From: CBDFGN01 sp965247065
Lineage (GTDB): Bacteria > Bacteroidota > Bacteroidia > Cytophagales > Cyclobacteriaceae
Reading direction: 5' to 3'
Assembly (NCBI GenBank): GCA_965247065.1
Contig: CBDFGN010000006.1
Coordinates: 1,798,001 to 1,862,000, forward strand
Length of the DNA: 64,000 nucleotides
Within the stretch, counting starts at the first letter, position 1; the number at the start of each line of letters is the position of its first letter. Position numbers and translations under genes: made by a program. Shown piece after piece: positions 15,806 to 24,908 of this stretch. The notes under the pieces are model-generated. The model saw only the letters and a program-made list of their open reading frames with translations. It ran no database searches and was not told where the DNA came from.

Positions 15806-17299
15806 ATGTCAGTCTGGTTAACAAAAGACGAACTTGAAAGAGTAAAGTTCGCCGGGAAGAAATACTCCCGCACCCCCATTCCGCCCCAGGTCGTTTCCAA
15901 TGGCGAATACGCACCCATCCCTCAAACCCAGCAGCAAAAGGCGGTTGAAGAAAATATCCTAAGCTTGTCCGATGAGATTAGCCGTAAGAAAGGCATCGAT
16001 CGACGAAACTTTCTGCAATCGGGTTGTGGTATGGCCCTGGCTTTCCTGGCCATGAACCAGGTTTATGGTCGCCATTTCACGGTATCAAACGATGAAACCA
16101 TCGACGATGAAGCCGCCCAGGCCTGGGCAAGCAAATTGTCTACGCAGTTCATATTTGACGACCAACTCCACTATGTAACTGAAGATTATAAGTTCGAGGG
16201 AATATTGGGTCTTAGGGAATTAGCTGCTCATTTGTGGAATCCAGATGTCCAGGGACAGTACGAGGATTTTAAATACATCCAGTTCGACAATTTTGTGAAG
16301 GAGGTTTACTTTGACAGCGACACTACAGTCGGGATTTTGAGTGGTGCCCCTTCTGACAATGTAGAGAATTGGTTCCTGTCTAACCAGGAATTAGCGGATG
16401 CGCGCAAAAAGGTAAACGAGGTATCCGGAACCAAGCGCCTCTATAGCCACGCAGTGATTACCCCTGGACAGGATGGATGGATGGACGTGATTGACCACGC
16501 AATTGAGGTTCTTAAGCCCGACAGCTGGAAAGGCTATACCATCGGCGATCCCATGGCTTTATCGGAATACCCGTGGAGGCTTGACGATGAGAAGCTGATT
16601 TACCCCGCTTATGAGAAGATGCAGAAATCCGGAATAAGGAACGTATGTATCCACAAGGGTCTCCTTCCGGGCAATTACGAAAAAACATATCCAGGTATAT
16701 GGAAGTATGCTATGGTTGATGACGTGGGCCAAGCTGCCCAGGATTTTCCCGGCCTTAATTTTATTATTTACCATGCTGGGTTGAACGTATTCCCCCGGGA
16801 TCCGGAGGTCCAAATGGCTGCATTGAATGATACAGGCCGCATGGACTGGGTGACCGACCTGGCGAAAATTCCGGAAGAGTATGGTGTAACCAACGTCTAT
16901 GGGGAAATAGGAACTACCTTCGCAAGCACTTGTCTCACCCATCCTCGTTATGCTGCTGGTTTGCTCGGGATACTGATTAAAGGCCTGGGTGAGGACCACG
17001 TAATTTGGGGCAGCGATTCGGTTTGGTATGGCTCTCCTCAATGGCAGATTGAGGCCATGCGTCGACTGGAAATGCCAGAGGACCTACAGGAAAAGTTTGG
17101 CTTTGCCCCGCTGGGCGAAGCTGATGGACAGGTGAAGGGTACGATTCTGGGAGGAAATTCGGCGCGATTATACGAACTGTCATCAGAATTAACCGACACT
17201 GGTTATTATGACGCGGACAACCTTTCCAAGGCGAAAGCGGCCTACCAGGATGCAGGAGGCGAGCGGAGTAATATGGTGTATGGGTTTTTGCACAAGTAG
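15806..17299 (+). CDS. Amidohydrolase-family protein with internal Tat motif
   Basis: This 497-residue protein is an amidohydrolase-2 (TIM-barrel metal hydrolase) relative. It shows IFDDQLHYV near residue 115, IHKGLLPG near 285, FIIYHAGLNVFPRD near 320 and VIWGSDSVWYG near 400, with His and Asp candidates for metal binding and catalysis. The N-terminus is unusual: about 65 polar residues precede a twin-arginine-like DRRNFLQSGCGMALAFLAM segment (residues about 66-84). I have the impression from memory that this extended head recurs in homologues, so the start ATG 15806 (after AAACATTAAT) is kept. It may be exported folded or membrane-held. It stands alone between two repeat-rich gaps. Substrate unknown. 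Confidence 0.75.
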   Translation: MSVWLTKDELERVKFAGKKYSRTPIPPQVVSNGEYAPIPQTQQQKAVEENILSLSDEISRKKGIDRRNFLQSGCGMALAFLAMNQVYGRHFTVSNDETIDDEAAQAWASKLSTQFIFDDQLHYVTEDYKFEGILGLRELAAHLWNPDVQGQYEDFKYIQFDNFVKEVYFDSDTTVGILSGAPSDNVENWFLSNQELADARKKVNEVSGTKRLYSHAVITPGQDGWMDVIDHAIEVLKPDSWKGYTIGDPMALSEYPWRLDDEKLIYPAYEKMQKSGIRNVCIHKGLLPGNYEKTYPGIWKYAMVDDVGQAAQDFPGLNFIIYHAGLNVFPRDPEVQMAALNDTGRMDWVTDLAKIPEEYGVTNVYGEIGTTFASTCLTHPRYAAGLLGILIKGLGEDHVIWGSDSVWYGSPQWQIEAMRRLEMPEDLQEKFGFAPLGEADGQVKGTILGGNSARLYELSSELTDTGYYDADNLSKAKAAYQDAGGERSNMVYGFLHK

Positions 17300-17389
17300 G
17301 ACGGCATAGGGCATAGAGCAGGGAGCAAATCAGTTGACCAACAACCAGCTGACCATTGATCCGCCGGTGCGCTAAATATGGTGAACTCG

Positions 17390-18328
17390 CTACTCGCTAC
17401 TCTTCCGGACCTGCTGCCCCATCCACAAGGCTGCGTTCTCCAGAATCTTGACGACGTTCTCATCAGTAAAAACCCTGTAGGTTTCATGTCCAGGGCGGAA
17501 ATAAAAGACTTGCCCCTCTCCTAGGTCCCACAAACTGCCTGACCGGAAATACTCTCCACCTTGCCATGTTTCATTAAATAAAACTAAATCAGGATCCGGG
17601 ATCCCAAAGGGTTCGTCGTACATTTCCGTTTCAGCGATGGTGAAGGTTTCTGGGATATCCTTTACGATGGGGTGTTCGGTGTTTATCACCCGGACCAGGC
17701 TTGGCTGAACCGGGGTGCAACAACGTGGGAACACGCAGTTGGGCCGTTCAAGGGTGATTTCGACCTGTCCGGACTCACCAATCAAATAATTAACTTCCAG
17801 ATGGCTTCGCTCATGATCTCCATCCTTTTTCCAGTCTATTTCCCCCAGATACTTAACAGTCGCATTGGATCTTTGATCCGCTGAAAGGCTCTCTAACACA
17901 TCCTGGGCTGCTTTCTCTTGCATGCAAATCATAAATGGCTTCGACCAATGAGCGGAATGAAGAGTAATCAAAGCCAGACTGCCCGATTTCACCAGCTCCG
18001 CAATTTCCTGCGCCTTAGATTCGGGAATCTCCTTATTTCTCTTATGGGACCAGTAGATGAGGATATCGGCTTCCTTGAGGTCACTGCTTGACAAACCCTG
18101 CTCGGCTTGCGAAATATTATTGCTTCTCACCTCGAGATCCGCGTTGTCCATTAGCTTTGCCGCCAGGAAATCTCCTATGGGCTTGGAATAGGTCTCCGCT
18201 CCCTCTGGTTGCTGTTCATCCCATACCAATACACTTATTTTGGTTTGTGGCTGAGCGAAGCTGATCGACATGAGAGGAAGCGCGCTCGCGAGGACGAGGA
18301 TGCTGATGGTTTTCATTGAACTTATCAT
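17390..18328 (-). CDS. ThuA-like secreted protein
   Basis: This 312-residue protein starts at ATG 18328 or, more simply, at the Met five codons later (MKTISILVLASALPLMSISFAQ, a signal peptide). The body is a ThuA-like class I glutamine-amidotransferase fold: ISVLVWDEQQPEG near 31-43, EADILIYWSHKRNKEIP near 85, LVKSGSLALITLHSAHWSKPF near 115-135, TIAETEMYDEPFGIPDPDLVLF near 235 and GQVFYFRPGHETYRVF near 275. ThuA participates in oxidation-linked sugar catabolism (trehaloses, 3-keto sugars) in other bacteria. Here it is exported and precedes no obvious partner except the upstream sulfatase (94 nt apart, same strand). Family sure, substrate unknown. Confidence 0.85.
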   Translation of the reverse strand: MISSMKTISILVLASALPLMSISFAQPQTKISVLVWDEQQPEGAETYSKPIGDFLAAKLMDNADLEVRSNNISQAEQGLSSSDLKEADILIYWSHKRNKEIPESKAQEIAELVKSGSLALITLHSAHWSKPFMICMQEKAAQDVLESLSADQRSNATVKYLGEIDWKKDGDHERSHLEVNYLIGESGQVEITLERPNCVFPRCCTPVQPSLVRVINTEHPIVKDIPETFTIAETEMYDEPFGIPDPDLVLFNETWQGGEYFRSGSLWDLGEGQVFYFRPGHETYRVFTDENVVKILENAALWMGQQVRKSSE

Positions 18329-18422
18329 TTCGGAAAGTTACTGAAGGCGAATTTAAGTTTAGACCAAACGCAGGCAATATTTCCCCTTGGGATCGCAAGT
18401 CAGCCAAAGGCCAATTAGAAAG

Positions 18423-20066
18423 TCATTCATCGTAGGCCGACTGATCCTGGATTGCCAATTTCCGAAATTCATCCATTCGTTCAGCCCATATTCTCTCCAT
18501 TTCCTGAATCTTTTCGAGATTTTTGTCAGCAAGATCATTCGACTCGGCCCGGTCTGTACCCAGGTTGTAAAGCTCCCAAGGCCCATCTACGATCGTCAAT
18601 TCCTTGGTTTGGGGATCAAATGAGAATTCCTTCGCGGCCGAGACGATTTTCCAATCACCTTGCCGAAGCGCCCGGTTGCCTTCATGGTACCACCAAATAT
18701 CTTGACGCATGACCGAGTTGTCGGAACCGAAAACGGGCGTAAGACTATAGCCTGGCAACGGCGGTGCTTCGCCGTCCCTTGAAGTACCTGTAACCTCTAG
18801 AATCGTGGGCACCAGGTCGATTACATGGCCCGGATTATGCCTGAGAGTGCCCCTTTCAGTGATCCCGGAGGGCCAATGTGCAATCAAAGGAGTGGAGATT
18901 CCGCCCTCATGAACCCAGGTTTTGTGTCGACGAAAAGGGGTGTTTGAATTGGTGGAACCACCGGGCCCCAGGCATAAATAGGTCGGGGCCGACCCCGGGG
19001 ACGCGTTCGGATCATGGCCGTCGTCGCGGACCATGATCTCCGCGCTGGCACCATTGTCGGAAAAGAAGAAGATCAGCGTGTTATCAAATGCATTCATTTC
19101 TCGAAGTTGATCCAGCACTCTGCCGATATCCCGGTCCATGCGGTCTACCATGGCCGCATGGATCGCCATTTTGATTGATTGAAACTCCCGCTGACCTGGT
19201 GTAAGCTCATCCCACGATAGAGGCCTATTCACTTCATTAGGACCCAGTGTTTCAAGCGCATCAGGGAAGTCGTAGGGTGGCCCCAGCTCGCGTTCGACAT
19301 TTGATAGTTCTCCGGAAATGATCCCCAAGTGGTTTAACCGCTCCCAGCGTTCTTGCCTGAGGATCTCCCAATCTTTTTTATATAAGTCTCGATACCGGTC
19401 TATGTCCTCAGGCCGGGCATGAAGCGGGAAATGAGGAGATGTGAATGCCAGGAAATGGAAAAAAGGCCTGTCGGAGTGATTTTGCTGATGGTCCTTAAGG
19501 CAATCTATAGCGTGATCCGCTATCGCAGTAGTTACGTAGTAGTCGGTACCGGGTTCCACGGCCGGTAGCGGTTGGTCGTCTTCAAAAAGTTTCTTCGGGT
19601 TAAAAAAACGTCCATGATCTGCCATCCAGTAGGAGCGGTCAAAACCATTCTCAACAGGCTTACCATCAATATGCCACTTACCGGAATGGTAGGAACGATA
19701 CCCCTGGGTTTTCAGCATTTTAGGAAGTAAACGAGCCCATTGAGGGCGGTTGCCTGCACCCCCACGCGGAATGACACCCGGTATCACGTCTCTCCTGACT
19801 TGCTGAGCATAATAGCCAGTAAGTAGCGCAGCCCGGGTGGGCCAGCAACGGGCAGTATTATAAAATTGCGTAAACCTTATTCCCTGCTCAGCCAAACCAT
19901 CAAGATTTGGCGTATTGATCTCGCCGCCATAACAGCCAATATCTGAAAAGCCAAGGTCGTCGGCCAGGATGATCAATACATTGGGCTTTTGAGCTATTAC
20001 TGGGTACAAAAATCCCCCAAGCAGCGTGAGAGTCATGAAGGCGATGCACACCTGATTTTTCATCAT
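18423..20066 (-). CDS. Secreted family S1 sulfatase
   Basis: This 547-residue protein has a signal peptide (about 1-26, ending VIAQ). Metal ligands Asp36 and Asp37 are in ILADDLGF. The formylglycine motif is Cys74-W-P-T-R78 followed by AALLTG, so it needs conversion of Cys to formylglycine by a maturase not present in this window. Further signatures are SGKWHI near 130 and FFFSDNGAS near 310 (metal-binding Asp-Asn). It hydrolyses sulfate esters from carbohydrates or arylsulfates in the periplasm. It is transcribed with ThuA downstream and diverges from the DUF1553/DUF1501 operon at 20264. The 197-bp divergent gap carries a palindrome. Confidence 0.9.
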   Translation of the reverse strand: MMKNQVCIAFMTLTLLGGFLYPVIAQKPNVLIILADDLGFSDIGCYGGEINTPNLDGLAEQGIRFTQFYNTARCWPTRAALLTGYYAQQVRRDVIPGVIPRGGAGNRPQWARLLPKMLKTQGYRSYHSGKWHIDGKPVENGFDRSYWMADHGRFFNPKKLFEDDQPLPAVEPGTDYYVTTAIADHAIDCLKDHQQNHSDRPFFHFLAFTSPHFPLHARPEDIDRYRDLYKKDWEILRQERWERLNHLGIISGELSNVERELGPPYDFPDALETLGPNEVNRPLSWDELTPGQREFQSIKMAIHAAMVDRMDRDIGRVLDQLREMNAFDNTLIFFFSDNGASAEIMVRDDGHDPNASPGSAPTYLCLGPGGSTNSNTPFRRHKTWVHEGGISTPLIAHWPSGITERGTLRHNPGHVIDLVPTILEVTGTSRDGEAPPLPGYSLTPVFGSDNSVMRQDIWWYHEGNRALRQGDWKIVSAAKEFSFDPQTKELTIVDGPWELYNLGTDRAESNDLADKNLEKIQEMERIWAERMDEFRKLAIQDQSAYDE

Positions 20067-20186
20067 AGGGCAGTTTATTTACATACCTAAGCCGGTTTTG
20101 GCATCCTCGGGTTCTGGATCCTTAGTATAGGGAGGACTTTGTAAAATTTCAAGCAAGTCCCTAATTATATGCCTATATTTAATCTC

Positions 20187-20201
20187 GAGGATAGTATCCT
20201 C
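20187..20201. promoter_or_regulatory. 15-bp near-perfect palindrome, candidate operator
   Basis: GAGGATAGTATCCTC has 7-bp arms around one central base. It sits between divergent genes, 62 bp before the plus-strand ATG 20264 and 120 bp before the minus-strand start 20066. Size and symmetry fit a dimeric repressor site. No second copy was seen in the window, so no regulator is assigned. Confidence 0.35.
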
Positions 20202-20263
20202 TGGAATAGGGAAGTTGGCAGAACGGCCGCTAATGTATTTCCATATTCAAGATACCAAAGCTG

Positions 20264-23062
20264 ATGATGAAATTGACACTCAAGGATCTATTGATCATTC
20301 TCACATTGCCGGTTGCTCTGGGCATGGGTGTTTCCGCCTGCCAGCCGGAGGAGAAGATCAGCTATAACGAACAAATCCGTCCCATATTCAATAAGAATTG
20401 CCTGCTTTGCCATGGCGGTATCAGGCAATTGGAAGGTTTTAGTCTCCTATTTCCCGAAGATGCGTTCAGCCCAACGGAATCGGGCAAATTGGCCATTGTT
20501 CCTGGTGATCATAAGAAGAGCGAGCTATACAAGAGATTGGTTCATCCGGATCCGGAAGAGCGCATGCCCCAAGAAGGTCATGCCCTGTCTGAAGAGGAAA
20601 TAAATCTGATTGCTCAGTGGATTGATCAAGGTGCAGAGTGGGAAGATCATTGGGCCTACGTTCCTCCTACAGAGGAGGAGATACCCGATGTTAATTCTGA
20701 TTGGGTGCTAAATGAGATTGACAACTTTATCCTTGACCGACTGGAGGAAGAGGTGCTCCAACCAGCCGAGGAAGCATCTTCGGCTACCTTGGCTCGAAGG
20801 GTCAGTCTTGACCTGACAGGACTTCCGCCCGACGCTGATGAGTTGGAGAATTTTGTGCAGAATCCAACTGAAGATGCCTACCAGGTCTTAATTGATCAGT
20901 TGCTGGCTTCTCCCCATTTTGGTGAACGGTGGGCGGCGATGTGGCTTGACTTGGCCAGGTACGCCGATTCTGACGGATACGAAAAGGACAATCATCGAAA
21001 TATCTGGAGATATCGCGACTGGGTGATCAATGCATTCAACCGGGACATGCCATTTGATCAGTTTACCATCGAACAACTCGCCGGGGATCTTTTACCCAAC
21101 CCCAGCCGTGATCAATTGATTGCTACCGCATTTCATCGGAATAGCATGACCAACAAAGAAGGTGGAACCCTGGACGAAGAATTTCGGGTGGCCTCGGTCA
21201 TTGACCGGGTAAATACCACCTTTGAAGTCTGGCAATCTGCTTCTATCGGCTGTGTTCAATGCCACAGCCATCCTTACGACCCCATCAGGCACAAGGAATT
21301 CTATCAGGTGTTTGCCTACCTCAACAACACCCAGGACGCTGATCTGGCTTTGGACAAACCCAATCTACCGAACTGGAAAGAGGAAGATGCCGTGCGAATA
21401 CGGGAGCTAATTGGCTATATCAGTGAACTGGACCCTAAGGCTCAAATAGCGGAAGATGCAATGCTTGAAGAACAGATCCGTCAGGCACTTTTTCCCAGGC
21501 TCATCCCTGAATCATGCGACGATTTCCAGGACATTATCCTGTTGGCTGATGGCAGGGCCAGCAATAACGTCCTGAATTTGAGCGCCGGTCTTGATGAGCC
21601 ATTGTACCTTAAGTTCAGCAACATCAACCTCGATGGCCTTACCCACATCACCTACGATTTCTTAAGCAAGGGTGAAGCTGGCAGGATAGCGGTACGTCTG
21701 GATAACAAGGATGGCAAGGTTATCCAGCAAGTTGATTTTCCGGTAACAGCCCAAAGAACCAAAGTCCTCATAAGAGGCGATGCGGCCGACGGTTGGACGG
21801 AAACCTATAAACGCGAAAAGTATGACTTTAAGCCGCAGTCAGGCATACATGATCTTGTTTTTGAGCTGATAAACACCACAGCAAAAGCTCCTGACGGGGT
21901 GGTTGACCTGAGAGAGATAGAACTGCACTACAACGGCAGGGAAATGTTACCAGAATTACAAGAATATAAAGATGAGCTGACGGAACTACGGGCAAAAGCC
22001 GACCTCACCCCAATCATGAAGAAGAAGACCAACGGGTTCGAGCGGAAGACCAACGTGTTCGACCGGGGAAACTGGATGGTGCATGGAGAAGAAGTGCAGC
22101 CTGCCATACCACAATCCTGGGGAGGAGAAGAAATTGAACCCAACCGGCTTGCTTTCGCCACATGGCTGGTAAGCCCGGAAAATCCTTTAACAGCTCGAGT
22201 AATCGTGAACCGAATTTGGGAGCAGATCTTTGGGACCGGTATCATCCTAACTACCGAGGATTTCGGGACTCAAGGTGAGCCGCCAACGCACCCGGAATTG
22301 CTTGACCATCTGGCCCGGAGATTGATGGATAGCCATCAGTGGAGCTTGAAGGACCTGTTGAGGGAAATAGTTTCGTCTGCCGCCTATCGCCAATCCTCCA
22401 AACTTACAGCTGAAAAACTGGAAAAAGACCCCTATAATCGGCTCCTGTCTAGGGGACCGAGGTTCAGGTTATCCTCAGAGCAAATCCGGGACCAGGCTCT
22501 GGCAGTGAGCGGGTTGTTAAATCGAACCATCGGGGGAGAGAGCGTAATGCCTCATCAACCAGAGGGAGTTTGGCAGGTGGTTTACAACGAGCAGAAATGG
22601 GAAACCAAACCGGATCAGGGCCACCGGAGAGGGATATATACCTACTGGAAGCGTACTACTCCCTATCCCAGCATGGTTACATTCGATAGCCCAAGCCGCG
22701 AATTCTGTGTTTCCAGAAGAATTCGAACCAATACTCCGCTTCAGGCACTGGTGATGCTTAATGATCCGGTTTACCTGGAAGCAGCTTATGCTCTGGCCGA
22801 AAGAATGGAACAAGCCGGCGAGGACGTGCAATCAGGCATTAAGGCCGGGTATTATTGGGCAATGAGTCATAATCCCGACGACCTGACCTTAAAGTCCCTG
22901 GAGGATCTATACGAAAGGGCATCTTACGAAATTGAAGCGGACAAAATGAAATTTACACCTGCTTCCCTGAAGTATGGAAGCGATGATCACAGCGACAATT
23001 ATCCGATGACAGTGGTGGCAAATGCCATTCTGAATCTCGACGGGTTTTTAATGAAGGAATAG
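20264..23062 (+). CDS. PSCyt1-DUF1549-DUF1553 heme lipoprotein with CBM6-like insert
   Basis: This 932-residue lipoprotein has its lipobox at about residue 25 (GVSAC). A c-type heme-like domain follows (CLLCHG near 47; Met ligand candidate in RMPQEGH). DUF1549 spans about 155-370 and ends with a second heme-like CVQCHSHPYDPI. About residues 425-560 look like a carbohydrate-binding beta-sandwich (YLKFSNINLDGLTHITYDF, GIHDLVFELINTT, VVDLREIELHYNG, a CBM6-like ending). DUF1553 runs from NRLAFATWLVSPENPLTARVIVNR to the end. Function is unproven; the architecture suggests an extracytoplasmic redox protein that binds a glycan. The DUF1501 gene follows after 9 nt, the usual pairing. Confidence 0.85.
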   Translation: MMKLTLKDLLIILTLPVALGMGVSACQPEEKISYNEQIRPIFNKNCLLCHGGIRQLEGFSLLFPEDAFSPTESGKLAIVPGDHKKSELYKRLVHPDPEERMPQEGHALSEEEINLIAQWIDQGAEWEDHWAYVPPTEEEIPDVNSDWVLNEIDNFILDRLEEEVLQPAEEASSATLARRVSLDLTGLPPDADELENFVQNPTEDAYQVLIDQLLASPHFGERWAAMWLDLARYADSDGYEKDNHRNIWRYRDWVINAFNRDMPFDQFTIEQLAGDLLPNPSRDQLIATAFHRNSMTNKEGGTLDEEFRVASVIDRVNTTFEVWQSASIGCVQCHSHPYDPIRHKEFYQVFAYLNNTQDADLALDKPNLPNWKEEDAVRIRELIGYISELDPKAQIAEDAMLEEQIRQALFPRLIPESCDDFQDIILLADGRASNNVLNLSAGLDEPLYLKFSNINLDGLTHITYDFLSKGEAGRIAVRLDNKDGKVIQQVDFPVTAQRTKVLIRGDAADGWTETYKREKYDFKPQSGIHDLVFELINTTAKAPDGVVDLREIELHYNGREMLPELQEYKDELTELRAKADLTPIMKKKTNGFERKTNVFDRGNWMVHGEEVQPAIPQSWGGEEIEPNRLAFATWLVSPENPLTARVIVNRIWEQIFGTGIILTTEDFGTQGEPPTHPELLDHLARRLMDSHQWSLKDLLREIVSSAAYRQSSKLTAEKLEKDPYNRLLSRGPRFRLSSEQIRDQALAVSGLLNRTIGGESVMPHQPEGVWQVVYNEQKWETKPDQGHRRGIYTYWKRTTPYPSMVTFDSPSREFCVSRRIRTNTPLQALVMLNDPVYLEAAYALAERMEQAGEDVQSGIKAGYYWAMSHNPDDLTLKSLEDLYERASYEIEADKMKFTPASLKYGSDDHSDNYPMTVVANAILNLDGFLMKE

Positions 23063-23071
23063 CGGAAAAAA

Positions 23072-24550
23072 ATGAAAAAGACACAACAGGAAGCTCATGA
23101 GGCCGTCGCTCAATTCCACACCAGACGGCATTTTATAAAAAGCTGTACGACCGGATTGGGTGGGATGGCCATGTCCTCCTTATTCGGATTCAATCTAATG
23201 GCCCGGGACTCAGGTGGAGTAGGAGCTGAGGAGGCAATCCTTGAAAACCTTGCCCATTTTGCCCCCAAAGCCAAAAGAGTGATCTTTTTGCACATGGCTG
23301 GAGCACCATCACAATTGGAGTTGTTTGACTATAAACCCGAACTGGAAAAATTGAATAATCAGCTATGCCCACCCTCATTGCTGGAGGGCAAGAGATTTGC
23401 CTTCATCTCCGGAGTGCCCAAAATGTTGGGACCTCAGGCGAAGTTCCAGCAGTATGGTGAATCCAGGGCCTGGGTGTCGGAGAACTTGCCTCACTTTTCA
23501 ACAGTAGTAGATGATGTATGTTTTCTGAAAGCAGTACACACCGATCAATTTAACCATGCCCCAGCTCAGCTTTTTTTGTACTCCGGAAGCCCCAGATTGG
23601 GAAGGCCATCAATGGGCTCCTGGCTCGCCTATGGCCTGGGTTCTGAAAATGAAAATCTTCCGGGGTATGTAGTGTTGGTGTCGGGGGGTAAAGTCCCCAG
23701 TGCGGGGAAAAGTATTTGGGGCAGCGGGTTCCTCCCTACAGTATACCAGGGGGTCCAGTGCCGTTCCCAGGGGGACCCGGTGCTCTATGTTTCCGATCCG
23801 CCCTGGATGAACCGGGATTTGCGCGGAGAGGCAATCAAGACCATAAATCAGATCAATCAGCAACAATACGCGGAATTCCAGGATCCTGAGATCCTAACCC
23901 GGATAGCTCAGTACGAACTGGCCTTTAAAATGCAAATTTCCGTACCTGATGCTACTGACATTAATCAGGAACCGGATTATATCCATGAAATGTACGGTAC
24001 GGAGCCGGGAAAGACCTCCTTTGCGAATAATTGTCTGCTGGCGCGACGTCTTGCTGAACGAGGGGTTCGGTTTGTTCAGTTGTTCCATTGGGGTTGGGAT
24101 TCCCACGGGGATATATTACCCAATGGGTTAAATGAGGGATTCAAGGAGCGCTGCAAGGAAGCCGATCGACCTATGACGGCCTTGCTCAAGGATCTTAAAC
24201 AGCGTGGTCTATTGGAAGAAACTCTGGTGGTCTGGGGTGCCGAATTTGGCCGGACTCCGATGAAAGAAAATCGAATAGGGATAGATGCTCCGTTTCAGGG
24301 CCGAGACCATCATAACGAAGCCTATACCATGTGGATGGCCGGCGGAGGAATAAAAGCGGGATACACCCACGGGGCGACCGATGAGATAGGATACTTTGGA
24401 ATTGATGGCCAGGTTCACATTCATGATCTTCAGGCCACGATCCTGCACACCCTGGGCCTTGATCACAAAAAACTGGTTTACCGATTCCAGGGGAGGGACT
24501 TCCGCCTGACCGATGTCCATGGGAAGGTGGTTGAAGATATTTTGGCGTAG
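23072..24550 (+). CDS. DUF1501 protein, Tat-type export signal
   Basis: This 492-residue protein starts at ATG 23072. A twin-arginine-like TRRHFIKSCTTGLGGMAM signal lies at about 20-37. The DUF1501 body belongs to the alkaline-phosphatase/sulfatase superfamily fold: VIFLHMAGAPSQLELFDYKPE, FNHAPAQLFLYSGSPRLGRPSMGSW, QLFHWGWDSHGDI, VVWGAEFGRTPM, and GRDHHNEAYTMWMAGGGIK. The His and Asp residues in WDSHGD, EFGRTP and RDHHN are likely metal or active-site positions. It forms an operon with the DUF1553 heme protein (9-nt gap, translational coupling likely). Members are secreted as folded proteins and their reaction is not established. Confidence 0.88.
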   Translation: MKKTQQEAHEAVAQFHTRRHFIKSCTTGLGGMAMSSLFGFNLMARDSGGVGAEEAILENLAHFAPKAKRVIFLHMAGAPSQLELFDYKPELEKLNNQLCPPSLLEGKRFAFISGVPKMLGPQAKFQQYGESRAWVSENLPHFSTVVDDVCFLKAVHTDQFNHAPAQLFLYSGSPRLGRPSMGSWLAYGLGSENENLPGYVVLVSGGKVPSAGKSIWGSGFLPTVYQGVQCRSQGDPVLYVSDPPWMNRDLRGEAIKTINQINQQQYAEFQDPEILTRIAQYELAFKMQISVPDATDINQEPDYIHEMYGTEPGKTSFANNCLLARRLAERGVRFVQLFHWGWDSHGDILPNGLNEGFKERCKEADRPMTALLKDLKQRGLLEETLVVWGAEFGRTPMKENRIGIDAPFQGRDHHNEAYTMWMAGGGIKAGYTHGATDEIGYFGIDGQVHIHDLQATILHTLGLDHKKLVYRFQGRDFRLTDVHGKVVEDILA

Positions 24551-24908
24551 GTATTTAGTAATTCACATCACCAATCATCAATCCGATCAGCCCTGTACTC
24601 TACTATTGCAGGGCCTTAGATTTCCCTACAAACACCTAGCGATTGGAATGATAATGGACAAAGAGGGCTCGGTCGGTTATTTACGGGGCGTACCATACCT
24701 ACTTGACCCTTTCAGGGCTCAGATCGGGATTTGGCTGCAAATATGGCCGGAGGCCATGGTTTAGACGCTGCTGTTGCAGGGCTCTAGTCCCGCTTGGTCA
24801 TTCTTATAATTAATGATGAGGATGGCAAGAAGCCCCGAAGAGGCGAGGTCCCGTTTAGGAACAAACCTCTAAGCCCTGAATGCAGTAGCCAGGTCTCTTG
24901 TTCCACCT
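24551..24908. other. Intergenic with GGGC/GCCC-type palindromic repeat remnants
   Basis: No gene is seen between the two convergent genes. A hairpin with arms GCCCTG (24590-24595) and CAGGGC (24609-24614) lies 40 bp past the DUF1501 stop and could act as a terminator, although no T-run follows. Further pieces (ACCCTTTCAGGGCTC near 24709, GCAGGGCTCTAGTCC near 24775, AAGCCCCGAAGAGGCGAG near 24831) look like decayed copies of GC-rich palindromic elements. A similar tract, GGCCCCGCAGGGGC, occurs at 26542-26555. Confidence 0.45.
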
